Shown in pieces: positions 1 to 12,095 of a DNA stretch of 64,000 nucleotides (its first letter is position 1; each line of letters begins with the position of its first letter). Below the pieces are notes generated by a model that was not told the origin of the DNA, ran no database searches, and saw only the letters and a program-made list of their open reading frames with translations. The stretch lies in the NCBI GenBank assembly GCA_947179395.2, contig OX359289.1:79044229-79108228 (forward strand). Direction: 5' to 3'. The DNA comes from Pulicaria dysenterica (lineage: Eukaryota; Streptophyta; Magnoliopsida; Asterales; Asteraceae). A program made the translations under genes and the position numbers.

Positions 1-2600
1 TGAAGTACACAATAGGGTCATTGACACTCATAGGAATTTAAATATCGTATCTACACCACATATTTCTATATTCAAAACTTCGATTAAAATCGACAGTTTA
101 TTAGTATAGGTTGGCTTGCAGTAAAACTTACTCAAAACAACTCTATTTTCGTCGAACATCAAGAACATACTTCAGTATTTCTTGAATTTTAGAATCCACT
201 TTAGTTCATATTCTCTATTTGTACTTGAAGAACAATAGTTCCATCAATAGGTTGAAAACAACCCTAAATTAGGACATTATTTTCATTTAAGTATATTTTA
301 CCAGGAACACATAAAGCTCCCACTAGCCCTGTCAATGGTATTTGGCTTAATCTATGCTTTCTAGAAAACTCATTCCTTTAACTTTCTCGTAAAGCAAGAT
401 TACAGCCACAAGATGCAAGTTTTGTCAACTTCAGTCATGGACATAACTTGGATATAATGGATGTGTAAGACCTCGGAACATGCTTCAAAACATTTCCTCA
501 ACTTAATCCTGTGATGGATCAAGGTCTTCATATTTCCATGTGAACTAACTTGTTTCCCCAAAGCGACAACAATGTTACACATAATCCAGACCTAATCTGG
601 ATATTATGGATGTGTGAGACCCCCGTAAAGTGTTTCAAGCATTTCCTCAACTTAATCATGTGAAGGATACAGGTCTCTTACGTCCATGTGAACTAACTTG
701 TTTCCGCAAGGTGACAACAATATTTCACTTTATCCAAATCATTTTCAACATAGACACTAGAACATGTTTCCATATAATCAATATGAAACACATTGTCTAT
801 AGTCGGTATTTGAAGTTGTCTATGATTGCATATATGTTAGTCCCTTCACCCTTCTTGGATTACACCTTCGGTGTGGGATTAACCCAAGTCAAGTACTTGG
901 ATGCAGCAAATGGGTTACATCAATGTATACCATTCCCTTCTTATGTTCACTAGGGAACTCTGGGCCCACTATGTTTCTGATGAATGGTGACCTCACAATG
1001 ATTCACCGTCAAGCTGTTGTTATCAAAATATGACACCATCATAACTAAACAGCCTTCTTGACTTCCATCAGATTTAAAGAAGCAATGGATATAGTCAGGT
1101 TTCATCAGCATCTCTATACTGATTAAATGCTAGTGTCAACATTAGATCTCTTACTTAAGTTTTACGTTATTCCACTGGAATGCTTTTGGATATTGTCATC
1201 TCCCTTTTGAGCAACCACACATGGTTCCCGTAAATTCAAGAAACAACTATCCAAAACTCAGATGAACTACTTAAATATATATAAGCATCAACTTAGTTTA
1301 TAATTCATCCATCTCCCACTGAATGTAGACTGGATAATTTTAAGTTATGAGATTGACAAGCAAAGAACTCTTTCTAGTCTAAATCTCGTTGGATGCTTAG
1401 GTGACCATCATGTTGGGCTTTAGATTGAGGACTCGGTTCATAAAAATTAATGTATACCAATCATATTAAATACATGTTTTAGGCCTGCCTTTAACCAGAT
1501 CATCAACAAAGATATCCGGTTTTCTTGCATGTGACACCATGTACAAATGTGTCTTTCAAAGAAAACGAATTATGGGTTAAACCCATGATTCATTTTATGT
1601 TTAAACCAATATAGATAAGAAAACTTAGCATCTTGTCTAGATCTAAGAATTTATATCTATATGCCCTTAGTGATTCTTACTTATACTTAGGTTATTTCCA
1701 AACACCTCCAGGTTTCAGACACAAACCTTTTGTCTAGTTAAACATTCTCCCAACAACTATCATAAAGATGGTGATGGAGAATTTTACTAGTGTCACTCTA
1801 TGTGGTATACTTGAATGGATTATCCACACAAGTGTGATCAAAATCCAACAAGTCTCAATCCTTTCTACCGACACTGGCGAAGGATTTCTTAATCACCCAA
1901 GTCCAATAAACAAGATTTATATCTTTCATTTAGCCCAAGGCTAAACTTTTACAAAGATCCTAACCACATGGATCTAAGCGATATAAATGTTGTTTACTTG
2001 GTCAAGTTTGATTATGCCATAGAGCTAATGTATCCAAACCACTTTTGGATCTAAGAATCAATTATTCATGATTGCCTTATTACTTATAACGAGTCTTTAT
2101 GTATGCTATGATATGGATAAGTTATGATAAAAACATCTTAAAAGAATTTTTCAAAATGTTTCAATTCCAAGCCATATCCATCGTCATCAAATGTGTATTT
2201 GAGCACCATAAATGGTCAAAAATAACACATAAGCATCGACATGGATCGAATTTGAAATGAAACCATCAATATGAAAAATCTTTTCAAAAAATACAAGATT
2301 CAAAATACATCCATCATCTTCAAAAGAACATACAATAAAGCAAGTCTTGCCACGCAGGGCATAAAACAAAAGTAATAATTAATCCGGAAATAATGGCGAG
2401 ATCAACACTCCCAATTCTCTTGTAGAGGACAATCAATAGGGTTTCCTCTTCAGAGATCCGGTTCTTCAAGCTCTTCCTTCTTTCAACGAACAGACCTACA
2501 ATTTGTAACAAAATAAATTTGTGACAAACATGAGTCTTATAGCTCGGGTAAACAACCCAGCTTATTAAGAAATAGCAGTGAAGTATAATCATGAATGTAT
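1..2600. other. Non-coding stretch, probably 3' part of a decayed retroelement
   Basis: I find no protein family on either strand. Open frames are short (107 codons or fewer) and have no recognisable motif. The region lies downstream (in the transcription sense) of the minus-strand copia gag at 2602-3444, where pol would be expected, but neither an RT YVDD-type motif nor an integrase HHCC/DDE signature was seen. A tandem duplication occupies 441-749. On the minus strand near 325 there is a short AGTGGGAGCT-like string that also occurs in the 3' untranslated region of the copia element further right, a weak hint that this is copia 3' non-coding sequence. Confidence 0.3.
441..749. repeat. Tandem duplication, 149-bp period, two copies
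   Basis: Copy A (about 441-589) and copy B (about 590-738, fading out near 749) share long diverged blocks in the same order: GGATATAATGGATGTGT versus GGATATTATGGATGTGT, then CATTTCCTCAACTTAATC, then CCATGTGAACTAACTTGTTT, then GACAACAAT. The offset between matching blocks is 149 bp. Function unknown; it is probably part of the surrounding retroelement's untranslated region. Confidence 0.6.
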
Positions 2601-2601
2601 T

Positions 2602-3444
2602 TTAAGTAGGAAAATTAACTCTCTCTTTTCTGAGAAGTTTTATATCCTCTCGGCACAAAGGGCAGGCATGACGGCCCCAATCCCCAAATCTTCCGCAGAA
2701 GTAGCAAACCACCCCTTGTTGAGTCTCCTTAGGCACATCATCAATGTCCATAGACTCAAAACTTGAAGCAAGCTTGGATATTCCAACTTCTTCTGATGGG
2801 ATCGATTTCTTCTTCCTCATGATATGTTGTTCCTTAGAACCAAGAACGGGAGTGGATGAGGTTGATTCATGCTTGGACATGTTAGATTCTACATCCTTCA
2901 ACATTCCATGCAATTTATCTATAGATATTTCATTTCCATGCATATGATAGTCTTTTATAAACTGTTCATATGATGTGGGCAGAGACTGAATGATGAAATT
3001 CACACCAAGCTCCCTCTCCACAGGAAATCCAAGCCTCTCCATTTGGTCCATGTATGATTTCATCTTTAAAACATGGGCACTAACACTCCCGCCTTCCCGC
3101 ATCTTACAACCGGCTAGACTTTTAACACACTCATAATGTTCTTGCCTAACTTGTTGTTGGAATATATCCTTCAACTTGTTAATCATGTCATGCACAGTCA
3201 TGTGCTCAAATTTCTTTCGCAGTTCCGAGCTCATACTTGATAACATGAGACAAGCAACATCGTGCATATCCCGAACATGCTTTTCATACGCGTATCGGAT
3301 GGTCCATGCCGCATCGATAGCAGGTGTTTCAGGAAGGGGTTCCTCAAGCATATGCAACTTAGACTCGGCATGTAGGACAATTCTCAATTACCTAAGCCAG
3401 TCAACAAAGTTCACTCCTGTGAGTTTCTCCATTTGTAGGATCAT
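2602..3444 (-). pseudogene. Ty1/copia gag, nonsense-mutated
   Basis: This is a copia-type gag (UBN2 / retrotransposon gag-2 family), the structural protein that packages element RNA in virus-like particles. The likely start is the ATG at 3444, which gives a typical N-terminus ending in VNFVDWLR. Codon 19 is TAA (3388-3390), where relatives of this family usually have Asn or a similar residue. After it the frame stays open for about 260 codons with the helical gag core. Near the C-terminus (CYFCGRFGDW...) a CCHC zinc knuckle is recognisable but has lost its spacing and the expected His. No protease, integrase or RT follows downstream, so it may belong to a gag-only or truncated element. PBS and LTR lie upstream at 4940-5746. 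Confidence 0.75.
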
Positions 3445-3774
3445 ACGAAGTGAAAAGTTCGACGTGATGTTGTTATGATTCGAAATCCTATATTAAAGGA
3501 GAGTACACAAATTAGTTAGTTTGATTTAATCCTCGTTAAAATAATTACCCATATCGTCTCGAAATTTTTTTTTAACAAGGGCTAAGAACCATATTTCACT
3601 CCAATTCATGACGGGTTTGCCGCGGATCACTTCATGGAGCTATTTAGGCCGATAACCATTTTTCCGATTGCAATCTCTATTGCAACTTTTAGACACTTGC
3701 GGGATCCTACGACAACCATCGGTCGTTTGGCATGTTTGATCCCTACCTGCACCAATTCCAAATCAAAATTCTTG

Positions 3775-3962
3775 GTTGACTCGTGCTAAGCTCGACAATC
3801 ACTCAAGGATTTTAATTTGCAATTGTAAATCGTCCGTCAAGACATACGATGTCAAACCCACCAAAATTAGCTCTTGCTAAGCTCGACAAAAAAAATTGTG
3901 AATTTGCCATACTCACCTTCCACACAGTTTTATGAGAGTTAGCTCGTGCTAAGCTCGACAAC
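3775..3962. repeat. Three dispersed copies of GCTCGTGCTAAGCTCGACAA
   Basis: The 20-bp phrase (one copy has CTCTTG for CTCGTG) occurs at about 3779, 3870 and 3942, each preceded by TTAG or TGA and followed by A-rich sequence. It sits in the untranslated leader of the copia element, transcribed from the other strand. The conserved short unit with unconserved spacers could be a protein- or RNA-binding repeat; function is unknown. Confidence 0.6.
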
Positions 3963-4278
3963 CAAAACTCATAAATCTAGATTCGGGTGGTATCGACTTA
4001 CGGATGGTGCAATATTTACGTTTTATGAAAACGGGCTTTTGTTTTCGGCTTGGTTACAGATTAACTTGTTTAGTGACAAAACCTATTTCCACTAGGTGAG
4101 TTAATCTTGTATGTGAGCCGGCGCGAGAATTGTAAACCATTTTTATCAAATCTCTTGTGATTTTATTAATTTCGAAAAATTATTTAGCATGCGAATCCTA
4201 AGCAAACCATGTAAGATATAAAATCACATCACACTTATATAAACGAAATAAATTGGTAACCCTTGCCAAAATCCTATG

Positions 4279-4310
4279 CGTTCTTCCCGTGAGCCAAAAC
4301 GGGAAGAACG
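4279..4310. repeat. Perfect 12-bp inverted repeat, 8-nt loop
   Basis: CGTTCTTCCCGT (4279-4290) and ACGGGAAGAACG (4299-4310) are exact reverse complements around the loop GAGCCAAA. In the copia leader RNA this would form a stable hairpin. Confidence 0.75.
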
Positions 4311-4939
4311 TGGTCAATCTAAGGGACAAAAGAATCTTCGATGCGAGCTCCCACTAGAACCGCCATCTCCAATGGATTTCACCGGCTTTTATGGTCATGC
4401 TCCATCTCCTTTTGACTCCTTTTGTGTATCTTCATCCAAATTATACAATACATACAATAGAAATTGAAATGGCGTGCAAGCCACAATAATTTCCTATTTA
4501 TCTATTACAATTACACGGATGAATGAAATGGCATGCAAGCCACAATACTATTACAAACAAATCTGAATTAATAAGTATTACAGCCCATATGTGATTTAAA
4601 ATCACCAAATGCATCCAAACACACAAAGTCAACCACAAGGTCAAAGGCAAGGTTTACCAATTTCAAATCAACCACATACAACCAAACATAACAAAATGGT
4701 AACAAAATTACCAAATCAAAATCTGGAACAATTTTCCAGAATCACAAAATGCCAAAAATTCCCGAGACGAAAACTGTTTTTAACTTGAAACCAAAATCTG
4801 TAACAGCGTGTTAGCGGCTAAGTTTTACGAGTTAGCGCCGCTAACACTAGGTTAGCGCCGCTAACCCGGTTCGAACAGAAAACAAACATTTCGATTTCGG
4901 GATTTTTCAGGCCACCATGTGCAAATCTAACATAGAGGT

Positions 4940-4953
4940 GGCTCTTATACCAC
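4940..4953 (-). promoter_or_regulatory. Primer-binding site of the copia element
   Basis: On the minus strand this reads TGGTATAAGAGCC, one base away from TGGTATCAGAGCC, the standard plant PBS complementary to the 3' end of initiator tRNA-Met. Three bases separate it from the LTR edge at 4957. Confidence 0.75.
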
Positions 4954-4956
4954 TAT

Positions 4957-5746
4957 TGGGATTTCATGGGCTAGCGGCGGAAGCAAAGTACAAGAAAAAT
5001 AGCCCAAAGTACAACCCATCAAAGCACAAAACTAGAAATCCCAAAAGAGGACCAAACTCTATGTATAAGAAATGCAACATAAAAAATGAAGGAGGTGGTT
5101 ATACCTTTCTCCTTAGCTCCAGAAATCTCCAATTGTCGTGGTGGTAATCCTCCAAGAACGAAAACACGGATCTTCTATTGTGGTATACCCCGGGAACACG
5201 CCAAACCACGAGTGCTAGCACGCCTTTGTGATACTTCAATGTGAATATCACTTAGGAACAGCAAACATAAGCTAAGTTTTTGGAACCACACTTGTATACA
5301 CCCTCTTCAAGATCTCACAACTTAAGAGGATGTGTATTTTGTGTATCTTGGCCTTGAGAGAAAAATTGAGAGCATAAGACTATCACCCCCCCCCCTCCCT
5401 CTTTCTATTATCTCCAGACCTATATTATCCCCTCTATGGTCGGCCAAAAGTGTTAGTAGTTTTCACACATTCATTGGCTAGCTTTGGAGGTGATTTGACA
5501 AAACGCACATGCGGCCGTAGCGGCGCTAACCCCTTAAAGTTAGCGGCGCTAACGCGGCCTGTCAGTGATATGACACAAAGTACATGCAGCCTTAGCGGCG
5601 CTAACCGTTAAGGTTTAGCGGCGATAAACCCTTAACGTTAGAGGCGCTATCGCGGCCTACGATGTCAACTTTTGTCTTTTGTCAATTTTGGTCCCTTTTG
5701 CTGTGAGGTTTAACCCCGGTGTATGACCCAATAGGCTCATACATCA
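4957..5746 (-). repeat. Copia 5' LTR (minus strand)
   Basis: Reading on the minus strand, the LTR runs from TGATGTATGAGCC to ...CATGAAATCCCA, the canonical TG...CA ends, and abuts the PBS. Length is about 790 bp. It carries a C-tract (about 5388-5397) and a cluster of CG-centred dyads such as GTTAGCGGCGCTAAC at 5539-5553 within 5512-5660. The partner LTR was not found to the left, so the element is truncated or extends outside the window. Confidence 0.6.
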
Positions 5747-5778
5747 TTAGCAGCGGTCATAGATAGCGTACGTGCATT

Positions 5779-5783
5779 AGCGG
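5779..5783. repeat. Target-site duplication AGCGG, left copy
   Basis: AGCGG immediately precedes the first LTR base (5784) and is repeated exactly at 15691-15695, right after the last base of the inverted LTR. Five-base duplications are standard for Ty3/gypsy integrase, so everything from 5784 to 15690 entered as one unit. Confidence 0.8.
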
Positions 5784-8021
5784 TGTAACATCCTCAAATA
5801 CGGTATAGTAGTTTCGTATTGGTGGTAAGATGTTTGGTATTTGTTTGTGTATTTAATTGTTATTTGTAGATAATTATTAGAATTAATAATTATACTGCGT
5901 AGTTAAGGTGATAATATTTATATTATCTGTTTGATATGGTATTTGTACCATTGTATTCGCTTTTACATGAGGGTGTTAGATAATACCTCGTTGATATTTA
6001 ATTAATTAAGTAGGGCTGCTTAATTAATTAACTGTATGCTAGAAGTGGGATAAGTGTACTGTGTGTTGTGCAATTATTGAGCACTAGGCTCATTATTATC
6101 CACTGAGAGAGTTTATTACTCTCATTTTGCTTTCATATTCTTGTTCTTCATTTTCTCTCAAAGAGCCAACGATCCATCCTTGAAGACTTGCATTTATGTT
6201 GGATTTGCTTACATAATAAGGTTAGTTTTAGTAATTGATCATGATTTTAAGTTGTTCTTGACTTGTTTTGGCAAGAAAACATGTTCTTGATTTTTATGGG
6301 TTTAATGGAGAATCATGATTATGTTGATTTGAGTTGTTATATATGTTTGTATATGTTATATATGAAGTTATTTATGAATTTGAAGCATAGTTTGATGATA
6401 TTGCTATGTTTAATTCTTGAAAGATGAAAACTCCATTAATGGAGGTTCTTGATGAAGGTGGTGAAGATGATGAAGATGATGATTTTAAGAAAATCATGAT
6501 TTGATGTTTAAAATGTGTGGTTGATGTTGTATAAATGTTATATGAAGTTTATACATGTTTTAGAAATGTTACTAGTTGATTTTTATGCTTGAAATGTGTG
6601 ATGTTCGGAGTTTTTTTACAATTTCTGGGCTGTTTTGTAAAAATCGCTAAAAATCAAGGGAGTATCGTTAGAAGGCGTATTTTATATCGTTGGAAAGCTG
6701 GAGATGTGTAGTTTAATTTGTCTTTAGATTCCAGAAGCTAATTCGAGCTGTAGGATGGCCTAAAGATCGATTTACACTAGCTATGTCAATTTCGGATGTG
6801 TATTTGACATATGTAAAAAAAAGATTGTGTTTAGTATTTGACCTTAAGCTTCTATGAGTTGTTGTTGTTGGTTATTAGTTACTTGAAGCTTATGGATTAT
6901 ATATAAATGAGTTGATTTGATGATGGATGTTATATGTGGAATTATATGCGTTGATTGCGTACTTTAATTCTTGAAAATGATTCCGGGAAATCATTTACAT
7001 GTATGGTTGGTTTCTACATGTTATATATAATGGAAATAGGTTATATGTTAGTTGAACATATGATTTATGATGGTTATTATGGTTTGGTCATATTGAGTAT
7101 ATTATGACTTGTTGTATAATAACTTGGTTTTGGAAGTTTTCCATATTGATTATATGAGTTTTGTGTAATGGCTTAGTTTTGACCCATTTGTGTATCTACT
7201 TGAATTATTGAATTAATTGAGATTAGATTCACTAATTCGGTTGTATTGTGTTCTCAGGGAATCCGAAGCCTCAGTGAAATTAGATAACTGAGTTTGGTGG
7301 GTGTCGAGGACACAGGTGAGTGGACTTTAATGCACCGGTGGTTTTAGTTGTAACTGTTATGGTTACTTGGATTTTATACAATTAATCATGTGATAGACTG
7401 TTTAGTCTGATTTGATTGTTTGACTGGTTATGTGATGATTATTGAGATTGTGTCCAAGATATGAGTATCAAGGCATGAAATTGTGCTCATGATGTTTGTG
7501 GCAGAGGTCAGCTAAGCGTGGTTTTGGGCTGGGTCAGTTGCTTCTGGTTAGGCAGTTTTAGATCCTCTGTTGCATTTGTTATAGCAGAGGGGGTTTAACT
7601 GTGCCAGTTAGCAGATGGCTATTGGTAGATCATTGTTATGGCCAGCATTGGTCGTAGGCTCGGCAGAGCCGCCGGTCCTTTGATATTTGTGATAAACTGT
7701 TCTTGTGATCGTTATGGTTCAGCTTTAATTGCTTGTGGCTTGATTTTCATTCACTTAGCGTTGTGCTAATTCCCCACCATAAACTCCATTTTGCAGGTTT
7801 TAGTAAGTGCAGTTGTTGAGCTGGGAGTTATTGTTTGTTTTAGATTGATTGACCGCCACTCTGATATATTTTAGGATGAGCCATTCGGTTAATCTATGTA
7901 ACACCATTTTGATATACTGTCAGTTGTTGGCAGTATGTTTCTTATTTACTTCTGTAAACATGTTTGTTGTATTTTCCAAAATCGCTTCCGCAGTGTGTTT
8001 AAAAAAAAGTACGGTGTTACA
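5784..8021 (+). repeat. 5' LTR of Tekay-type element 1
   Basis: A 2238-bp LTR starting TGTAACATCCTC and ending GGTGTTACA directly before the PBS. It matches the 3' LTR (12096-13893) base for base in length over its first 1798 bp with scattered substitutions, and matches the inverted copy at 13894-15690. Short open frames near its end (7849-8144) are not genes. Confidence 0.9.
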
Positions 8022-8024
8022 ATT

Positions 8025-8037
8025 TGGTATCAGAGCC
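8025..8037 (+). promoter_or_regulatory. Primer-binding site (initiator tRNA-Met type)
   Basis: TGGTATCAGAGCC lies three bases after the LTR end. It is the standard PBS complementary to initiator tRNA-Met and primes minus-strand synthesis. Confidence 0.9.
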
Positions 8038-8744
8038 TCGGTTTGGTAATGTGTGCATGGTTGGATGTGCAATTCCCAAATTTTGGCTCGAGTGTGGTCA
8101 AACAATCCTCGGGTGTGGGAATTAGAGGGAATAGAAATTGTTGAATATTAGAGGTTAGTATGTTATGTACTAACGGATTTATCTAACAAATTGGTGAGAT
8201 GTTGTGATTGAAATAGATATGACAGACAATGAGAACCCGACTGATGCCCCCATTGACCCCTGTTAGAGCTGGAATTTCTTTTGTTGGGTTAATAGAAACA
8301 CATTTTGCCTTGACGATAGCTGGAACTCGGTAACCGATAACTTTGTGAATTTCTAATCATATTGGAATTACAGGTATTGAAAATGAAATAGATTAGAGTG
8401 ATTATATACATAAATTGGAGGTGTGAATTACAGGAGTTTAGAGATGTTATTCATAGTTTGAAACAACAGAGGATTACTCAGTATGGAACAGATCCTTATC
8501 ATTACATGGGATTTAAACAAATGTGTAACTATAAACGGATTGTGGATAGTAAAAACTCACAGTGGCGTGACAAAGAATGAGGGTCACCGAGTAGTTAAAT
8601 GCCGAGTTGGCAAGAGAGAGTGGTCATGGGTAAGGGCAAGGGAGGTCGGGGGATCATCGTCGAAAGTGGGTCAGAAGAGAAAGAACCCTTATACATCAGA
8701 GGATAGAGTTGTTCGTATGAATGTGGATGATGCTACTTCCACAG
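8038..8744 (+). pseudogene. Gag remnant of Tekay-type element 1
   Basis: This stretch occupies the gag position but is only about 700 bp, whereas the second Tekay-type element has about 1.3 kb here. No gag core or zinc knuckle can be read in any frame, and open frames are under 100 codons. Most of gag has been deleted or scrambled. Confidence 0.45.
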
Positions 8745-9152
8745 AGGATGTCATCACGGGTATGTTTGTTTTCTTATAAACGTTATACCTGTGTATAGTA
8801 TATGATAATAGAACAAATTGCTATATTGTTTATGTGGTTTTTTTGTGATAAGTTGAAATTGCATGCTACTGTTGTTTCTGCTCTACTTGTGGTGGAGGTA
8901 GCTGATAGTTATGTAGTTACAGTCACAATAGTTGTGTCTGGAGCTGAAATTGATATTGATGGTAGTTGTTTTCCAGTATCTTTTCTTGTTATGCATGTAT
9001 CTGGATTTGATGTGGTTTTGGGCATGGATGGGTTGAGCTAGAATAGAGCTAGCATTAAATGTTATTTAAAGTTGATTTCTTTTCCTTTATCTGATGGGTT
9101 ACAAGTAGTGACTCGGGGTGATAGGGCTAAATCTACTTTTCCTGTTATCTAG
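8745..9152 (+). pseudogene. Decayed aspartic protease region
   Basis: Fragments align by eye with the protease of Tekay-type element 2: FCDKL, then a block containing DIDGSSFPVS-like text (here DIDGSCFPVSFL) and FDVVLGMDGLS. The catalytic D-S-G of element 2 corresponds here to sequence reading D-N-R, and frames shift several times. A stop (TAG, 9150-9152) separates it from the RT region. The protease, which would mature the polyprotein, cannot work. Confidence 0.65.
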
Positions 9153-12083
9153 TTCTTGAAGGCTAGAAAATCTCTAGTCAAGGTCTGTGAGTCTTTTCTT
9201 GCTTATGTTATTGATGCTAGAAAAGAAAAGAGAGTAGTTTCTTATATTCGGGTGGTTTCTGAATACTCGGATGTATTTTCTGATGAGTTACCGGGATTGC
9301 CTTCGGTGCGTGAGGTGGAATTCAAGATTGATTTGATTCCGGGTTCTAATCCAGTGGCAAAGTCTCCGTACAGATTAGCTCCTTCTGAAATCCGAGAGAT
9401 GATGACTCAGATTCAAGATCTGTTGGATAGGGGTTTTATTCGTCCTAGTTCTTCACCGTGGGGTGCTCCAGTATTGTTTGTGAAAAAGAAAGATGGTACT
9501 TTGCGGATGTGTATCGACTACCGGGAGTTAAATAAGAGGACGGTTAAAAATAGATATCCTTTACCCAGGATTGATGATTTGTTCTATCAGTTGTAGGGTG
9601 CGTCTTATTTTTCTAAGATTGATTTGAGGTCGGGCTGTCACCAGGTACGTGTTTCGGATGATGATATTCCTAAAACTGCATTTCGTACCCAATATGGTCA
9701 TTATGAATTCTTAGTTATGCCATTCGGTTTAACTAACGCTCCTGCTATTTTCATGGATTTAATGAACCGGGCTTGTCGGGCAGTTTTGGATAAATTCGTG
9801 ATTTTATTTATCGATGATATCTTGGTTTATTCTAAAACGGTGTCTGATCATGAAGTCCATTTGAGACAAGTTTTGGAAACTTTAAAACGGAAGCAACTTT
9901 TTGCTAAATTTGCGAAATGTGAATTTTGGTTGCGAGAAGTTCATTTTCTGGGGCATGTTGTTTGTAAAGATGGGGTTAAAGTGGATCCATCTAAAATTGA
10001 GGCGGTTATGAATTGGAATGCTCCTAAATCTCCTTCTGAAATTAAAAGTTTTCTGGGGTTAGCGGGATATTATCGCAGATTTATTAAAGATTTTTCGAAA
10101 GTTGCGAGTCCGATAACTAAGTTAACTCGTAAAGATGTACCATTTCGATGGAATGTGAACAAGAAGTTGCGTTTCAGACGTTGAAACAACTTTTGTGTCA
10201 GGCTCCTATTCTTGCATTACCTAATGGAGCTGATGATTTTATAGTGTATTGTGATGCTTCGTTTGCGGGTTTGGGTTGTGTGTTAATGCAAAGTGATCGG
10301 GTTATTACTTATGCTTCTCGGCAGTTGAAACCTCATGAGAAGAGTTATCTGACCCATGATTTAGAGCTTGCAGTAATGGTTTTTGCGTTGAAACTGTGGA
10401 GACATTACTTGTACGGTACAAAATGTGTTATTTGTACTGATCATAAGAGCCTACAGTATGTGTTTTCGCAGAAAGAATTGAATATGCGTCAGAGAAGGTG
10501 GTTGGAATTGATTAAAGATTATGATTGCGAGATTCGTTATCATCCCGGGAAGGCTAATGTAGTAGCTGATGCATTGAGTCGTAAAGGAGCAAATATCAGT
10601 ATTCATTTTATGCGAGTGGAAATAGTTTATGAATTAGTGGATCAATTGAAAGTTGCTCAGTTGGAGGCTTTGAATGATGAAAATTTGAAATCAGAGATTA
10701 TGATAAAGAAGAAGGATGACTTGATTGATGATTCGCGAGGATTGAAGATTTATCATTCTCGTGTTTGGGTACCATTATTTGGGGAGCTTCGGAAATTGAT
10801 TTTATTAGAGGCTCACAAGTCCAGATTGTCTGTACATCCAGGTAACACTAAAATGTATAACGATCTGAAAGTGTTGTATTGGTGGCCTACGATGAAGAAA
10901 GATATTGCACAGTTGGTAAAATCTTGCCATATTTGTGCACAGGTTAAAGCAGAGCACCAGAAACCTTATGGATCTTTGAGACAGTTAAAGATACCCGAGT
11001 GGAAATGGGAACATATCACGATGGATTTTGTGACTAAATCCAGCGGAATCATGATATGAATTAGGTGATTGTTGATCGTTTAACGAAGAGTGCTCATTTT
11101 CTTGCAGCCAGTGAGAAAAATCCGTTGGATAAATTGGCTCAGATGTATATTGATGAGATTGTATCTCGACATGGTATTCCTTTATCGATTGTTTCTGATA
11201 GAGATTCCAGGTTTGTTTCTAAATTCTGGAACGGTTTGCAACGAGAATTGGGAACGCGTGTTAACTTGAGTACAACTTTTCATCCTCAGACAGATGGTCA
11301 GTCAGAAAGAACCATTCAGACCCTTGAGGATATGTTACGTGCATGTGTGTTGGAATATGGTGGTTCTTGGGATTCACACTTGCCTTTGACTGAATTTGCT
11401 TATAACAATTCATACCATTTGAGTATCGGTATGTCACCTTATGAGATGTTATATGGTCGTCGCTGCCGTACTCCTACTTGTTGGTTAGAGGCGGGTGAAA
11501 AACAGTTTGCGGGTCCCGATATTGTTCAGATGACGGCTGACAAAGTTGCTATTGCTCGAGAAAAGTTGAAAGTTGCAAGAGATAGACAGAAAATGTATGC
11601 TGATTCCCGCGTCAACCAGTTTCTTTTGTTGAGAGTGAAATGGTTTATCTAAAAGTTTCACCGTGGAAAGAGGTTATTCGATTTGGGAAACACGGGAAGT
11701 TAGCGTCTCGATACATTGGTCCATTTCGTATTCGACAGATACTTAATGATCAGACGGTTATTCTTGATCTTCCTCCAGAGTTAGCGGGTATCCATGATAC
11801 TTTTAATGTGTTTTATTTGCGAAAATGTAATGTGAATGATGAAAGTCAACTAATTCCGATTTATGATTTGAAAGTTGATTTGAAGAAGAGATTAGTGGAA
11901 GAATCTGTTGAACTTTTAGATCGGAAAGTTACTAAGCTTCGTAAGAAACAGATTTCTTTGGTGTTGGTTAAATGGAAGCACAGTTTGGGTTCTAATTTGA
12001 CTAGGGAGACTGAGGTGGACATGAAGAGACGTTATCCTCATTTGTTTGTTCGTGATGAGATTCCGGGGACGGAATCTTCTTAA
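9153..12083 (+). pseudogene. Tekay-type pol: RT, RNase H, integrase, chromodomain (broken)
   Basis: Domains occur in chromovirus order. RT has the fingers motif CIDYRELNKRTVKN and the catalytic FIDD at 9807-9818. RNase H begins near FIVYCDASFAG (about 10228) and includes TDHKSL and ADALSRK. Integrase has its HHCC zinc finger (about 10810-10960) and a DDE core with TMDFVTK, VSDRDSRF and QSERTIQTLEDM. A chromodomain-like tail (VKWKHSLGSNL...) ends at TAA 12081-12083; the tryptophan usual in this tail's TWE motif is Arg here. Lesions seen: TAG at 9594-9596, a frameshift near 10150, a frameshift plus TAG near 11040-11064, and a frameshift near 11630. No complete polyprotein can be made. Confidence 0.85.
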
Positions 12084-12095
12084 GGGGAGGAGAAT
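12082..12095 (+). promoter_or_regulatory. Polypurine tract, element 1
   Basis: AAGGGGAGGAGAAT overlaps the pol stop codon and abuts the 3' LTR at 12096. It is the expected primer site for plus-strand synthesis, which therefore starts at the LTR's first base. That base is also where the inverted LTR at 15690 ends. Confidence 0.8.

Larger units (their letters stand above)
3445..4939 (-). other. 5' leader of the minus-strand copia element
   Basis: Non-coding sequence between the PBS (4940-4953) and gag. It holds three copies of a 20-bp phrase (3775-3962), a perfect hairpin (4279-4310), a near-repeat of ATGGCGTGCAAGCCACAATA (about 4470 and 4528) and two CG-rich dyads, GTTAGCGCCGCTAAC, at 4831-4845 and 4851-4865. 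No gene is seen. Confidence 0.5.

Noticed and set aside
630..953. 107-codon + strand ORF
   Set aside because: No family resemblance; it overlaps the diverged tandem duplication and uses no recognisable domain.
7849..8144. Overlapping ORFs near the end of the 5' LTR of element 1
   Set aside because: They lie within the LTR and cross the PBS; no homology.
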